Positions 26,977 to 34,652 of a stretch of DNA of 64,000 nucleotides are shown piece by piece; within the stretch, counting starts at the first letter, position 1; every line of letters starts with the position of its first letter. The stretch comes from Cupriavidus pauculus (GTDB lineage: Bacteria; Pseudomonadota; Gammaproteobacteria; Burkholderiales; Burkholderiaceae): contig NZ_PJRP01000022.1 of the NCBI RefSeq assembly GCF_002858765.1, forward strand, positions 21,781 through 85,780, read 5' to 3'. Position numbers and translations under genes: made by a program. A model generated the notes under the pieces. It saw nothing but the letters and a program-made list of their open reading frames with translations, made no database searches and was not told the DNA's origin.

Positions 26977-27786
26977 CTATGTTCGTCGAACCGCTACATC
27001 GACGGTAAAGAGACTGTCGAAGCACGCATTTTCCCAACGAAGATTCCCGCTGGCTCTTTGAAGGGATATGGGGTCGGGAAGGCCGCGAGGATTCGCGAGG
27101 ATTCGGGTGCCGCTCAAAACATAGTCGCAGCTACGCTGCACGTGCCCGTGTATCCATAATTCGCTGCGGCCCAACAGTCGAGTTAAGTCCGAAACGCAAG
27201 TGGGATTCAAGTCACTGTCCTCCAGGTACTTTTCCAAACTATTGGGATGAGGCGCGTGATGTGTCACCACGACGGTGGGGCCGCTGAATCGATGGTGTAA
27301 AACACGATCCAACCAAGCGAGGCTCTTCGTGTGTTCGCGCAATGCATCGCCGGTTTCGAAGGGCTTCAACCCGATTCGAATGTATTTGTAGTCGTACAAC
27401 TCTGATGCGGCTATTCGACGCGCTTCTTTCCGGTCGCCATAGAGGGCGAAGTCGGTCCAAAGTGTCGTTCCTACAAACCTCACTCCCATGTACTCGTAGA
27501 CGTCGCGGTCTAATGCAATCACGCTTGGATAGGTGCCAGTACGTGTGGCTTTGAACTTATCCCGCAGCAGAAGGAAGTCGTTCTCGAAATATTCGCGATT
27601 GCCAGGCACGTAGACAACCGGTTTGGGCCAGGTCGCAAAGTGTTCAATGCCCTTCATGCCGGCATGCACGTTTCCCGCAAGTACTAGCAGGTCCGCTTCG
27701 GGCGCCGGGGTTATGCCAAGCGAATGGCAGTCCAACTCCTCATTGAGGAACTCTAAGTCCAGGTCGGATGCAATCTGCAGCTTCAC
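26977..27786 (-). CDS. Calcineurin-like phosphoesterase with degenerate metal site
   Basis: A 269-aa metallophosphoesterase-fold protein. Family landmarks remain (ASDLDLEF, ADLLVLAG, VVVTHHAPHP, ILANPRGLP), but the metal ligands are changed: DLH is DLD (Asp10), GD is GN (Asn39), GNHE is GNRE (Arg64), and GHxH is GHVQ (Gln217). Only His176-His177 and Asp8 remain of the usual set. The frame is intact, so this looks like a pseudoenzyme. It reads in the same direction as tnsA; its stop lies 163 bases before the tnsA start at 26,814. It appears to be inside the transposon, between tnsA and the candidate right end. Confidence 0.82.
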   Translation of the reverse strand: MKLQIASDLDLEFLNEELDCHSLGITPAPEADLLVLAGNVHAGMKGIEHFATWPKPVVYVPGNREYFENDFLLLRDKFKATRTGTYPSVIALDRDVYEYMGVRFVGTTLWTDFALYGDRKEARRIAASELYDYKYIRIGLKPFETGDALREHTKSLAWLDRVLHHRFSGPTVVVTHHAPHPNSLEKYLEDSDLNPTCVSDLTRLLGRSELWIHGHVQRSCDYVLSGTRILANPRGLPDPISLQRASGNLRWENACFDSLFTVDVAVRRT

Positions 27787-28320
27787 TTCACACTCCTTAG
27801 CGAATGCGCGCTAGGGGAGGGTGTGAACGCAATGCAATTTTTTTCCGGGCACCTAGCTCGCGGTAAGTGGCGCGGAATACCCACAGCGCATATGGCTGGC
27901 AAGGATGCGTTGCAACTGGGGGGCAGAAGTGCCAGCTGAGAATGGTGCTGGGCGTAAGAGCGCGGTGTGGTTCCGCAAGGTATGCCTGGCGAGGGGAGCA
28001 GGCGTGCGGGCAGCCGTCGCATCAATCAAGTGCTTCGGGCAGATGGAGAGTGAGGCAAGTTCAATATAGCGGAAGTAAGTCTTGTTGAGTCTGTGTGACC
28101 ATCCGCTCCATTGCGTAGTCCGGAGCACAAATGTTCGTTTTGGTAACGACTTTTGTATAAGTAACGACTTTATTGTTCCCGGACAGCGGTACATCGAAGC
28201 AGTGTGACGTAGACGATTCAATACATTCGACCTGCGAGTGGTCTTTCGCACTGCGTCACGGGCGGCAAGGAAAAGTGGCATGCTATGGCCGCGCGCAAAA
28301 TGCCCGCGTGGAGGTGTGCC
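27787..28320. other. Intergenic region, right boundary of the accessory region
   Basis: No gene seen in 534 bases. It contains the two direct repeats at 28,143-28,171 described separately and the terminal CCCGGACA ending at 28,185. After about 28,240 the sequence takes on chromosomal GC content, and GGAGG before 28,321 serves the next gene. Confidence 0.55.
28143..28185. repeat. Two 18-bp-spaced repeats and terminal TGT/ACA: candidate Tn7-like right end
   Basis: GTAACGACTTT occurs at 28,143-28,153 and 28,161-28,171, a period of 18 bases. Fourteen bases further the sequence reads GGACA, ending at 28,185. Read inward this is a TGT-start end with tandem transposase sites. Flanking bases after the end are GCGGT, a possible 5-base target duplication that I could not match on the left. 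Confidence 0.5.
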
Positions 28321-28569
28321 ATGACGATGCGTCAATTCGACGAGTTTCCCCCTCAGGAGCGGCAGGACGTTGAGGCCGTGTTCAGACAAGTCGGTCTCGC
28401 CGTGCAGGAGTTTGAGATTTCCGATGTCAACGGCACGGCGCGCCAGGTGACGGTGAGAAGGCAGGGCACGGGCGCCGAAAGCGTCTACGACGCCGGCCCG
28501 GGCACCTCATGGGTGGAAGAACTGGAGAGCGACCTGGAATGCGGGCTGTTCGGGCAATTGTCGGCCTGA
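28321..28569 (+). CDS. Small hypothetical protein
   Basis: An 82-aa soluble protein (start MTMRQFDEFPPQERQDVEAV) with a short alpha/beta pattern: a helix, a strand with VNGTARQVTVRRQG, and an acidic C-terminal helix (TSWVEELESDLECGLFGQL). I do not recognise the family. GGAGG lies before the ATG at 28,321. High GC suggests it is the first chromosomal gene to the right of the accessory region. Confidence 0.7.
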   Translation: MTMRQFDEFPPQERQDVEAVFRQVGLAVQEFEISDVNGTARQVTVRRQGTGAESVYDAGPGTSWVEELESDLECGLFGQLSA

Positions 28570-28635
28570 GCGCTTCCGACTCCTCACGCGACCGTCGACT
28601 GCGGACAACCGTTACGCAGAACTCGTTCTCAGCCT

Positions 28636-29079
28636 TCAGCTTCGTCCGCGATCCGAACTGCGACCGACGATCGAGGCCCCGGCGATCAGTTCCTTGAGCA
28701 GTGCCAGCGATGCTGCGCCAGGCATGCGGTACGGGTCGAGTTCGCCCTGTGCCGAGTACTTGAGCAGTGTCGCGGCATTGATCTTGCCGGCGTTGACGCG
28801 CCCCATCGACCAGCCTGAAAACGCCCGCTCCGCGATTTCCTCGAAGTGCAGAAGCACCACATCGTGATGGCGCTTGTCCTGTCCGATATTGAGGTAAAGG
28901 CGCGACACCGTTTCACGGCTGCCCTCAAGCGCCTGCAGGAAGATGCTGTTGCTGTGGCACAGCACGCCGGTAATGCCGTGGCGGGGGTTTTGCGCCAGGC
29001 TGGTTTCGAGGATGGCATCCAGCACATCGGCGGCCAGTGGTTCCCGGGCGCGGCTGGCGTATAGCAGTCGAACTAGCAT
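28636..29079 (-). CDS. BLUF-domain blue-light photoreceptor
   Basis: A 147-aa protein consisting almost only of a BLUF domain, which binds FAD. The residues that define the photocycle are present: Tyr7 in LVRLLYAS, Asn31 in NPRHGITGVL, and Gln49 in SNSIFLQALEG. Trp near residue 93 (FSGWSMG) is the position that moves on illumination. There is no output domain, so it must signal through a partner protein; short BLUF proteins of this type are known. It is 27 bases downstream of folE in the same direction and may be in its operon. Confidence 0.92.
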   Translation of the reverse strand: MLVRLLYASRAREPLAADVLDAILETSLAQNPRHGITGVLCHSNSIFLQALEGSRETVSRLYLNIGQDKRHHDVVLLHFEEIAERAFSGWSMGRVNAGKINAATLLKYSAQGELDPYRMPGAASLALLKELIAGASIVGRSSDRGRS

Positions 29080-29106
29080 GGCGGCCTCCTGCGGTGGCGG
29101 AGCGGA

Positions 29107-29829
29107 TCAGCGGCGATTCAGGTTCAGCAGCGTCAGGAATTCGCGACGCAGCTTGTCGTCCTTCAGGAATGACCCACGCATCACGCTATTGGTCATCTTG
29201 GCGTCGGTATCTCGCACGCCGCGCCAGTGCATGCAGAAATGCTCGGCTTCCATCACGATGGCAAGGCCGTCGGGATTCATCTTTTCCTGGAGCAGGTCCG
29301 CCACCTGGGCCACCGCCTCTTCCTGGATCTGGGGGCGGCACATGATCCACTCGGCCAGGCGGGCGTATTTGGACAGCCCGATCAGGTTGGAATGGCGGTT
29401 CGGCATGACCCCTACCCAAAGGCTGCCGATAATCGGGCACAGGTGATGTGAGCAGGCACTCCGCACGCGGATGGGGCCCACGATCATCAACTCGTTGAGC
29501 TGCTCGACGTTGGGAAATTCCGTCACTTCGGGCGCCTTGGCGTATCGTCCGGCAAAAATCTCCTTCAGATACATCTTGGCCACGCGGCGGGCCGTTTCGC
29601 GGGTGTTGTGATCCTGGTCGACGTCGATCACCAGCGTGCGCAGCACCTCTTCCATGCGTGCCTCGACCTCGGCCTGCAAGGCATCGAGTTCGCCGTGCTC
29701 GATGAAGCGGGCGATGTTGTCGTTAGCATGAAACCGCTCACCGGCCTCGGCGATCCGGGCACGAATGCGGTTGGAAACCGGCGTGTGGGCAGGGTGCGTG
29801 GTCCCCTCGGGGTGATCCTTGTGTGACAT
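29107..29829 (-). CDS. folE: GTP cyclohydrolase I (FolE)
   Basis: Catalyses GTP to 7,8-dihydroneopterin triphosphate, the first step of tetrahydrofolate and pterin synthesis. The 240-aa product has the type IA signature: zinc-binding CSHHLCP near residues 125-131, GYIP-like loop replaced by SLWVGVMPNRHSNLIGLSK, and EHFCMHWRGV, carrying the third zinc Cys. The extended N-terminus is unusual in length but contains no extra domain. Clustered with BLUF downstream and an ArsB-like transporter upstream (79-base gap). Confidence 0.93.
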   Translation of the reverse strand: MSHKDHPEGTTHPAHTPVSNRIRARIAEAGERFHANDNIARFIEHGELDALQAEVEARMEEVLRTLVIDVDQDHNTRETARRVAKMYLKEIFAGRYAKAPEVTEFPNVEQLNELMIVGPIRVRSACSHHLCPIIGSLWVGVMPNRHSNLIGLSKYARLAEWIMCRPQIQEEAVAQVADLLQEKMNPDGLAIVMEAEHFCMHWRGVRDTDAKMTNSVMRGSFLKDDKLRREFLTLLNLNRR

Positions 29830-29907
29830 GTGCGGCCGCTGGTGATCGGCGGGAAAAAGGGCGCGGTGCGCGGTGCTTCACTATAAGCGAAAACGGGCCG
29901 CGCGGAT

Positions 29908-31167
29908 TCAGCGCAAGATGGCAAGGGCCGGAAGGAGTGCCAGCGGCATCACGATGGCGCCCGTTTTAAGGAATGTGACGGCGCTGACAACATGCCCTTC
30001 GCGGCGCAGCGCCGTCAGCCACAACAACGTGGCCAGCGAGCCGGTGACCGACAGGTTGGGCCCCAGGTCCACGCCGATCAGCACCGCGGCCGTAACGGTG
30101 TCAGACGCGTGCCCGGCTGCCAGTGCCGACGCGGCGAATAGCCCGGCTGGCAGATTGTTGACGATATTGCTGACCACGCCGACCAGGGCGCCGGCCATCC
30201 CCGCGCCGACTACCGCTTCCGCGCCGTGACGCAGCGACAATTCGTGCACCCAGCGGGCCAGTTGCACGGTGAGACCGGTCCGCGACAGGCCTGCCACCAA
30301 TACGAAGAGTCCGGCCACCATTGGCAGCACGCCCCACGATACCTCGGTCAGCGCTGGCCGCAGCAGCCGGGGCTGCGTGGCACAGACGGCCAGCAGCGTG
30401 GCGGCGCCGCCGATAAAGGTGGGCCAGCCCAGGTCCATGCCGCGCAGTGACGCCGTCAGCAGCGCCGCGCCGGTTAGGACGATGCCCACCGTGGTCAGCC
30501 ATGCCTGCAGCGTTAGCGGCGGCGTTTCCACGTCGTCCGCGATGCGTTCGGCCAGGGATTCGCGCTGGGTCCAGTACAGGGCCACGAACGTCATGACGAT
30601 GGCTACGACCGAGGGCAGCGTGAATCGCGCCAGCCAGCCCATCAGCGGTGGCATGCGTTCGCCGAACAGCACGAGGTTGGCCGGGTTCGAGATCGGCAGC
30701 AGGAAGCTGGCGGCGTTGGCGATGAACGCGCAGGCGTAGAGGTAGGGCAGGGGATGCCGTACGCGTGCGGCGCGCGTGGCGGCCAGCACGGCGGGGGTCA
30801 GCACCACGGCTGTGGCGTCATTGGACATGAAGGCCGTCACGGCGATACCGAAGCCATAAACCAGCACGAACAGGCGCCGCGCCGACCCGCGGGCGCTGCG
30901 CACGGCCAGGGCGGCCACATGATCGAACAGCCCGGTCTTGCGCGCCAGTTCGGAGATCAGCATCATCCCCGCCAGAAACAGGTAGACGTCGTTGCCACGC
31001 GCCACCGCTTCAAGGGCGTCGCGCCAGGGCAGCAGGCCGGCCACGCAAAGCAGCAGCGCGCCGGACATGGCCCAGAACGGCTCCGGCAGCCGGAACGGGC
31101 GGAACAGCACGCCCAGGGTGGCCAGCGTGGCAACGACCCAGATCAGCGGCGTGGCGTAGACGGGCAT
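29908..31167 (-). CDS. ArsB/NhaD-superfamily ion transporter
   Basis: A 419-aa inner membrane protein with about 11 hydrophobic segments. ArsB-type hallmarks are MSNDATAVVLTPAVLA in the first half and SNIVNNLPAGLFAAS plus GVDLGPNLSVTGSLATLLW in the second. Such proteins export arsenite or exchange ions with protons. No arsR, arsC or other ars gene is nearby, so the substrate is open. The next gene upstream, PBP1A, ends 54 bases away, suggesting a run of co-oriented genes from 34,189 to 28,636. Confidence 0.88.
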   Translation of the reverse strand: MPVYATPLIWVVATLATLGVLFRPFRLPEPFWAMSGALLLCVAGLLPWRDALEAVARGNDVYLFLAGMMLISELARKTGLFDHVAALAVRSARGSARRLFVLVYGFGIAVTAFMSNDATAVVLTPAVLAATRAARVRHPLPYLYACAFIANAASFLLPISNPANLVLFGERMPPLMGWLARFTLPSVVAIVMTFVALYWTQRESLAERIADDVETPPLTLQAWLTTVGIVLTGAALLTASLRGMDLGWPTFIGGAATLLAVCATQPRLLRPALTEVSWGVLPMVAGLFVLVAGLSRTGLTVQLARWVHELSLRHGAEAVVGAGMAGALVGVVSNIVNNLPAGLFAASALAAGHASDTVTAAVLIGVDLGPNLSVTGSLATLLWLTALRREGHVVSAVTFLKTGAIVMPLALLPALAILR

Positions 31168-31221
31168 GGTGGCGTCAAAAGGGTGGCGTCAGATCAGAGG
31201 GTGGGCGTCAAAGATGCGGCA

Positions 31222-33267
31222 TCAAAGGGCGGCGCCGCCGGCGCGCTGGGCGTTGGTGGATGCAGGCACGTCCAGCGCGGCGGGCGTCGGGGCCGGGGCG
31301 ACCGGCACGCTGCCATCGGCCGGCAGGTCTGGCACGGCCGGTGGCGGCGGGAATCCCAGCGACGCCATGCCGTGGGTGCCGTCCGCGTTCTCGGCGTAGG
31401 CCCAATCGTTGTTGAACTGGGCCAGTTGCGGCGGTGGCGCGAAGCCGGCGTCGGGCACGCCGGCCAGGCGCCCTTCCATATAGGCAGCCCAGATGGGCAG
31501 TGCCGTGGTCGCGCCGAACTCGTGCCGGCCAAGGGTGCGGTTGTCGTCAAAGCCCATCCACGCCACGGTGACCACCTGTCCCCCGTAGCCCGCGAACCAG
31601 CCGTCCACCGAATCGTTCGTGGTGCCGGTCTTGCCGGCCACATCGTCGCGGTGCAGATAGCGCTTCACGCCGGCGCCTGTGCCTTCGTCTACCACGCTCT
31701 GCAGCAGGCTGTTCATGACGAAGGCGTTGCGCTCGGAAATCACGCGCGGCGGCTCGGTGGTATCGGCGGCAAACAGCACGTTGCCGTCGCCGTCGGTAAT
31801 CTTCTCGATCAAGTACGGCTCGATGCGGTGGCCCTGATTGGCGAACACGCCATAAGCCGCCGCCAGCCGTAGCGGCGACGTGGTGCCCGTACCCAGTGCC
31901 ATCGGCAGGTACGGCGGCAGGCGCTTGGTGGCAAAACCGAACTTGCCCGCGAAGTCGATCGCATACGGAATGCCGATGGTCTGCAGCGTGCGGATCGCCG
32001 GCAGGTTGCGTGATTCGGCCAGCGCCTGGCGCACCGTGATCGGGCCGACAAAGCGGCCGTCGTCGTTCGACGGCTGCCAGCGCGGTGAATTGTCGAGCGG
32101 CGCGTCGTTGATCAGCGTGCCTGGCGAGATGCCGCGCTCCAGCGCCGCCGAATAGATGAACGGCTTGAACGTCGAGCCTGGCTGACGCTGTGCCTGCGTG
32201 GCGTGGTTGTACCGGTTCGTGTTGAAGTCGCTGCCGCCCACCATGGCCTCGATGGCGCCGGTGCGGGCGTCCAGCGAGATCAGCGCCGCCTGGGGCAGCG
32301 CCGTGGCGGACTTTGCCGCGCCATGCCGTTTGCCGTAGCGCTCGATGCCGGCCTGCACGGCGTCATACGCCTGCGTCTGGTGCATCGACGATACCGTGGT
32401 GTAGACATTGATGCCGCGGGTGTAGGCTTCGTCGCCGAAACGGTCGTGCGCCAGCTGGCGCGCCAGTTCGGCCACGTATTCGGCGTGTCCGTCGAAGCGG
32501 CCATTGGCATCGTGGCTGACCACGATCTGCGCGTTGCGCGCATCGCGATACTGGTCCTGCGTGATCATGCCCAGCGCCAGCATGCGGCCGAGCACGTATT
32601 CCTGGCGGCGCTTGGCCCGCGGCAGGTTGACCACCGGATTCATCGTCGAGGGTGCCTTCGGCAGGCCCGCCAGCATGGCGGTTTCAGCCAGCGACAACCG
32701 CGCCAGCGGCTTGCCGAAATAGGTCTGCGCCGCGCTGCCGAACCCATAGGCGTGCTCGCCCAGGTACACCTGGTTCATGTAGAGCTCGAGGATGCGCTCC
32801 TTGGGCAGCGATCGGTCGATCTCGAAGGCCAGCAGGATCTCGTACCATTTGCGCGACAGCGTCTTCTCGCGCGACAGGTAGAAATTGCGCGCCACCTGCA
32901 TCGTGATGGTGGACGCGCCCTGGGCGTAGCCTTCGCCGATGTTCGCCAGCGCGGCGCGGACTAGGCCTGGCACGTCCACACCCACATGGCTGTAGAACTG
33001 GTCGTCCTCGGCCGCCAGCAGCGCGTCGGACATCAGCTTCGGCATGCGGTCGATGGGGACGAACTCGCGATGCTCGGTGCCGAATTCACCGATCTGCACG
33101 TCATCACGGGTGAAGACACGCAGCGGCACCTGGGGGCGATAGTCGCGCAGCGCGTCGACGGACGGCAGCTGCCGCAAGCTGATCACCGCGGCAAAACCGG
33201 CCAGCAGCACACCGGCCGCCGCCAGCCCTGCGGTCACGGCCGCAGCCTTGACTACGATTTTTTTCAT
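31222..33267 (-). CDS. Class A penicillin-binding protein (PBP1A family)
   Basis: A bifunctional peptidoglycan synthase with one N-terminal membrane helix. The glycosyltransferase domain carries EDDQFYSH (Glu87), GASTITMQVARN and RKWYEILLAFEID. The transpeptidase domain carries STFK (365-368, Ser365 the acyl acceptor), SRN (419-421) and KTGT (546-549). At 681 aa it is shorter than classical PBP1A (about 800-850), lacking the usual OB-type insertion, and ends in a Pro/Ala-rich tail. The start at 33,267 (KKIVVK follows) gives the best signal-anchor; an ATG nine bases earlier would be one base from the upstream gene stop. Confidence 0.92.
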   Translation of the reverse strand: MKKIVVKAAAVTAGLAAAGVLLAGFAAVISLRQLPSVDALRDYRPQVPLRVFTRDDVQIGEFGTEHREFVPIDRMPKLMSDALLAAEDDQFYSHVGVDVPGLVRAALANIGEGYAQGASTITMQVARNFYLSREKTLSRKWYEILLAFEIDRSLPKERILELYMNQVYLGEHAYGFGSAAQTYFGKPLARLSLAETAMLAGLPKAPSTMNPVVNLPRAKRRQEYVLGRMLALGMITQDQYRDARNAQIVVSHDANGRFDGHAEYVAELARQLAHDRFGDEAYTRGINVYTTVSSMHQTQAYDAVQAGIERYGKRHGAAKSATALPQAALISLDARTGAIEAMVGGSDFNTNRYNHATQAQRQPGSTFKPFIYSAALERGISPGTLINDAPLDNSPRWQPSNDDGRFVGPITVRQALAESRNLPAIRTLQTIGIPYAIDFAGKFGFATKRLPPYLPMALGTGTTSPLRLAAAYGVFANQGHRIEPYLIEKITDGDGNVLFAADTTEPPRVISERNAFVMNSLLQSVVDEGTGAGVKRYLHRDDVAGKTGTTNDSVDGWFAGYGGQVVTVAWMGFDDNRTLGRHEFGATTALPIWAAYMEGRLAGVPDAGFAPPPQLAQFNNDWAYAENADGTHGMASLGFPPPPAVPDLPADGSVPVAPAPTPAALDVPASTNAQRAGGAAL

Positions 33268-33277
33268 GGCGCGCATT

Positions 33278-34189
33278 CTACCGCGCTGCGGAAAGCGGCA
33301 ACGGCACACCGGTTTCGGTCACGTCGGGAGGCGGCGCCTTCGGCGCATGCCGGGGCCCTTCGTGCGCCGGGGGCGGCTGATGCGGCACCTGCTGGGCGAA
33401 TTCGCACAGGGCAAGCCAGGTCTCGGGAAATTCGACGATGGTGTAGTGATCCGCCCCGGCAATGGTCTGCACGGCCACCGGGCCGGGCCACGCGGCCATC
33501 AGCCGCTCGGAGCACGCGTGCGGCACCACGTCGTCGCGCTCGGCAAGCAGCACCTTGGTGCTCTGCACCACTTTCTTGCAGTGGGAGATCGAATCGAAGT
33601 GATGGCGCATCAGCTGGCGCAGCGGCACCAGCGGAAAGCGCTTGCGCACGATCTCGAGCAGCGAATCGTACGGGGTGATCAGCTGCAGGCTCTCGAAATC
33701 TTGCAGGTCGGCCAGCTGGATCGCCACGCCGGTACCGAGCGAGCGACCCACCACATGCACGCGCACGCCCGGAAAGGCGCGACGGATATGCAGCAGGAAC
33801 TGGCTCGCGTCGGCCACGGCGGCGGCCTCGGACGGCATGCCGTCGGAGTGGCCCAGCCCACGGTAGTCGAAGGTGGCGAAGCCCATGCCGCCGGGCAGCC
33901 ATTTCATGAACTGCAGCGTTTCCAGGACGTCTTCGCCGCGTCCCGGCAGGTAGAACAGCAGGTCGCGCACGCCTTCGTGGTCGGCATGGTAGGTGTAGCC
34001 GCGGAACAGGCCGCCGGGCACCGGGTGCGAATAGGCGTCGATGCCGTCGGGCAGGTCGCGCGGCGGGCGCCGGCGCGCATCGAACAGCAGGCGCTCTTGG
34101 TTGACGGTGAGATAGGTCCAATAGCAGGCAAAGCTGCCGGCCGTCACGAGAGTGGCGGTCAGCGTCCTGCGCAATAACGACGATGACAT
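33278..34189 (-). CDS. Alpha/beta hydrolase, membrane-anchored
   Basis: A 303-aa serine hydrolase with an N-terminal membrane segment (residues 9-27). Nucleophile Ser150 lies in GRSLGTG, the acid is in LLAERDDVVP, and the His in AGADHYTIV. FDYRGLGHSDG is the usual strand-5 region. The Pro-rich C-terminus is dispensable in appearance. It resembles the YfhR/Bem46-type hydrolases of unknown substrate. Its stop is about ten bases before the PBP1A start, so expression of the two is coupled. Confidence 0.85.
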   Translation of the reverse strand: MSSSLLRRTLTATLVTAGSFACYWTYLTVNQERLLFDARRRPPRDLPDGIDAYSHPVPGGLFRGYTYHADHEGVRDLLFYLPGRGEDVLETLQFMKWLPGGMGFATFDYRGLGHSDGMPSEAAAVADASQFLLHIRRAFPGVRVHVVGRSLGTGVAIQLADLQDFESLQLITPYDSLLEIVRKRFPLVPLRQLMRHHFDSISHCKKVVQSTKVLLAERDDVVPHACSERLMAAWPGPVAVQTIAGADHYTIVEFPETWLALCEFAQQVPHQPPPAHEGPRHAPKAPPPDVTETGVPLPLSAAR

Positions 34190-34357
34190 GGGGGCGTTGA
34201 ACAGTGACGACGGGCGGTGACAGACGGGGTCACGGACAGTAATGTCCCGTCCAGCCTACCCGAATTTCTGGCAATGCGGCGTTGGACCCGGCAGGGTGCC
34301 CGCAAGTTCTTGTACGATATGCCGCATATCGACATTACGGCCACAGGGGGCTGTTGC

Positions 34358-34591
34358 ATGAGTGACGAACAGAAGCGCGCCGAGGAGGCGCAGGCAATGG
34401 AGCGCGTGGTCAATGCCACGCGCCAGGTGCAGGTGGCCTTCACCGCGCTGCAAAGCCAATACCCACCGGAAGGCGGCGGCAAGCCGTCGAAGATCGCCTT
34501 GCAGACGTTTGACGCCGCGCTGCAGGCGCTGGAAGACGCCCAGGCGACGTTCGACGAAGTGCTCAACGACCTGCTGGACGGCAATCGCTGA
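34358..34591 (+). CDS. Small helical hypothetical protein
   Basis: A 77-aa protein (MSDEQKRAEEAQAMERVVNA start) that is acidic and almost entirely helical, ending ATFDEVLNDLLDG. It has no signal peptide. An ACAGGGGG sequence lies before the ATG at 34,358. No family recognised; it is divergent from the hydrolase/PBP run. Confidence 0.75.
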   Translation: MSDEQKRAEEAQAMERVVNATRQVQVAFTALQSQYPPEGGGKPSKIALQTFDAALQALEDAQATFDEVLNDLLDGNR

Positions 34592-34612
34592 ACCTTCCCG
34601 TCGATGAAGTTT

Positions 34613-34642
34613 GACGCCCCGGCCCGGCGTGGCGCCGGGGCG
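34613..34642. terminator. GC-rich hairpin between convergent genes
   Basis: ACGCCCCGGC (34,613-34,622) pairs perfectly with GCCGGGGCGT (34,633-34,642) around a 10-base loop, between the small gene at 34,358 and bglX. No T-run follows, so it is a possible but unproven bidirectional terminator. Confidence 0.4.
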
Positions 34643-34652
34643 TGGATATCGA

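Larger units (their letters stand above)
20421..28185. mobile_element. Tn7-like transposition module with candidate right end
   Basis: A complete tnsA-B-C-D operon runs leftward from 26,814. Beyond a phosphoesterase gene lies a candidate right end: read on the minus strand from 28,185 it begins TGTCCGGGAACAATAAAGTC and carries two copies of AAAGTCGTTAC spaced 18 bases apart, as expected for TnsB binding sites. Tn7 ends also start TGT. The cargo would lie to the left of tnsD, but no matching left end was found by eye, so the left limit given is only the end of tnsD. The tns genes are visibly richer in AT than the chromosomal genes to the right. Confidence 0.65.
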
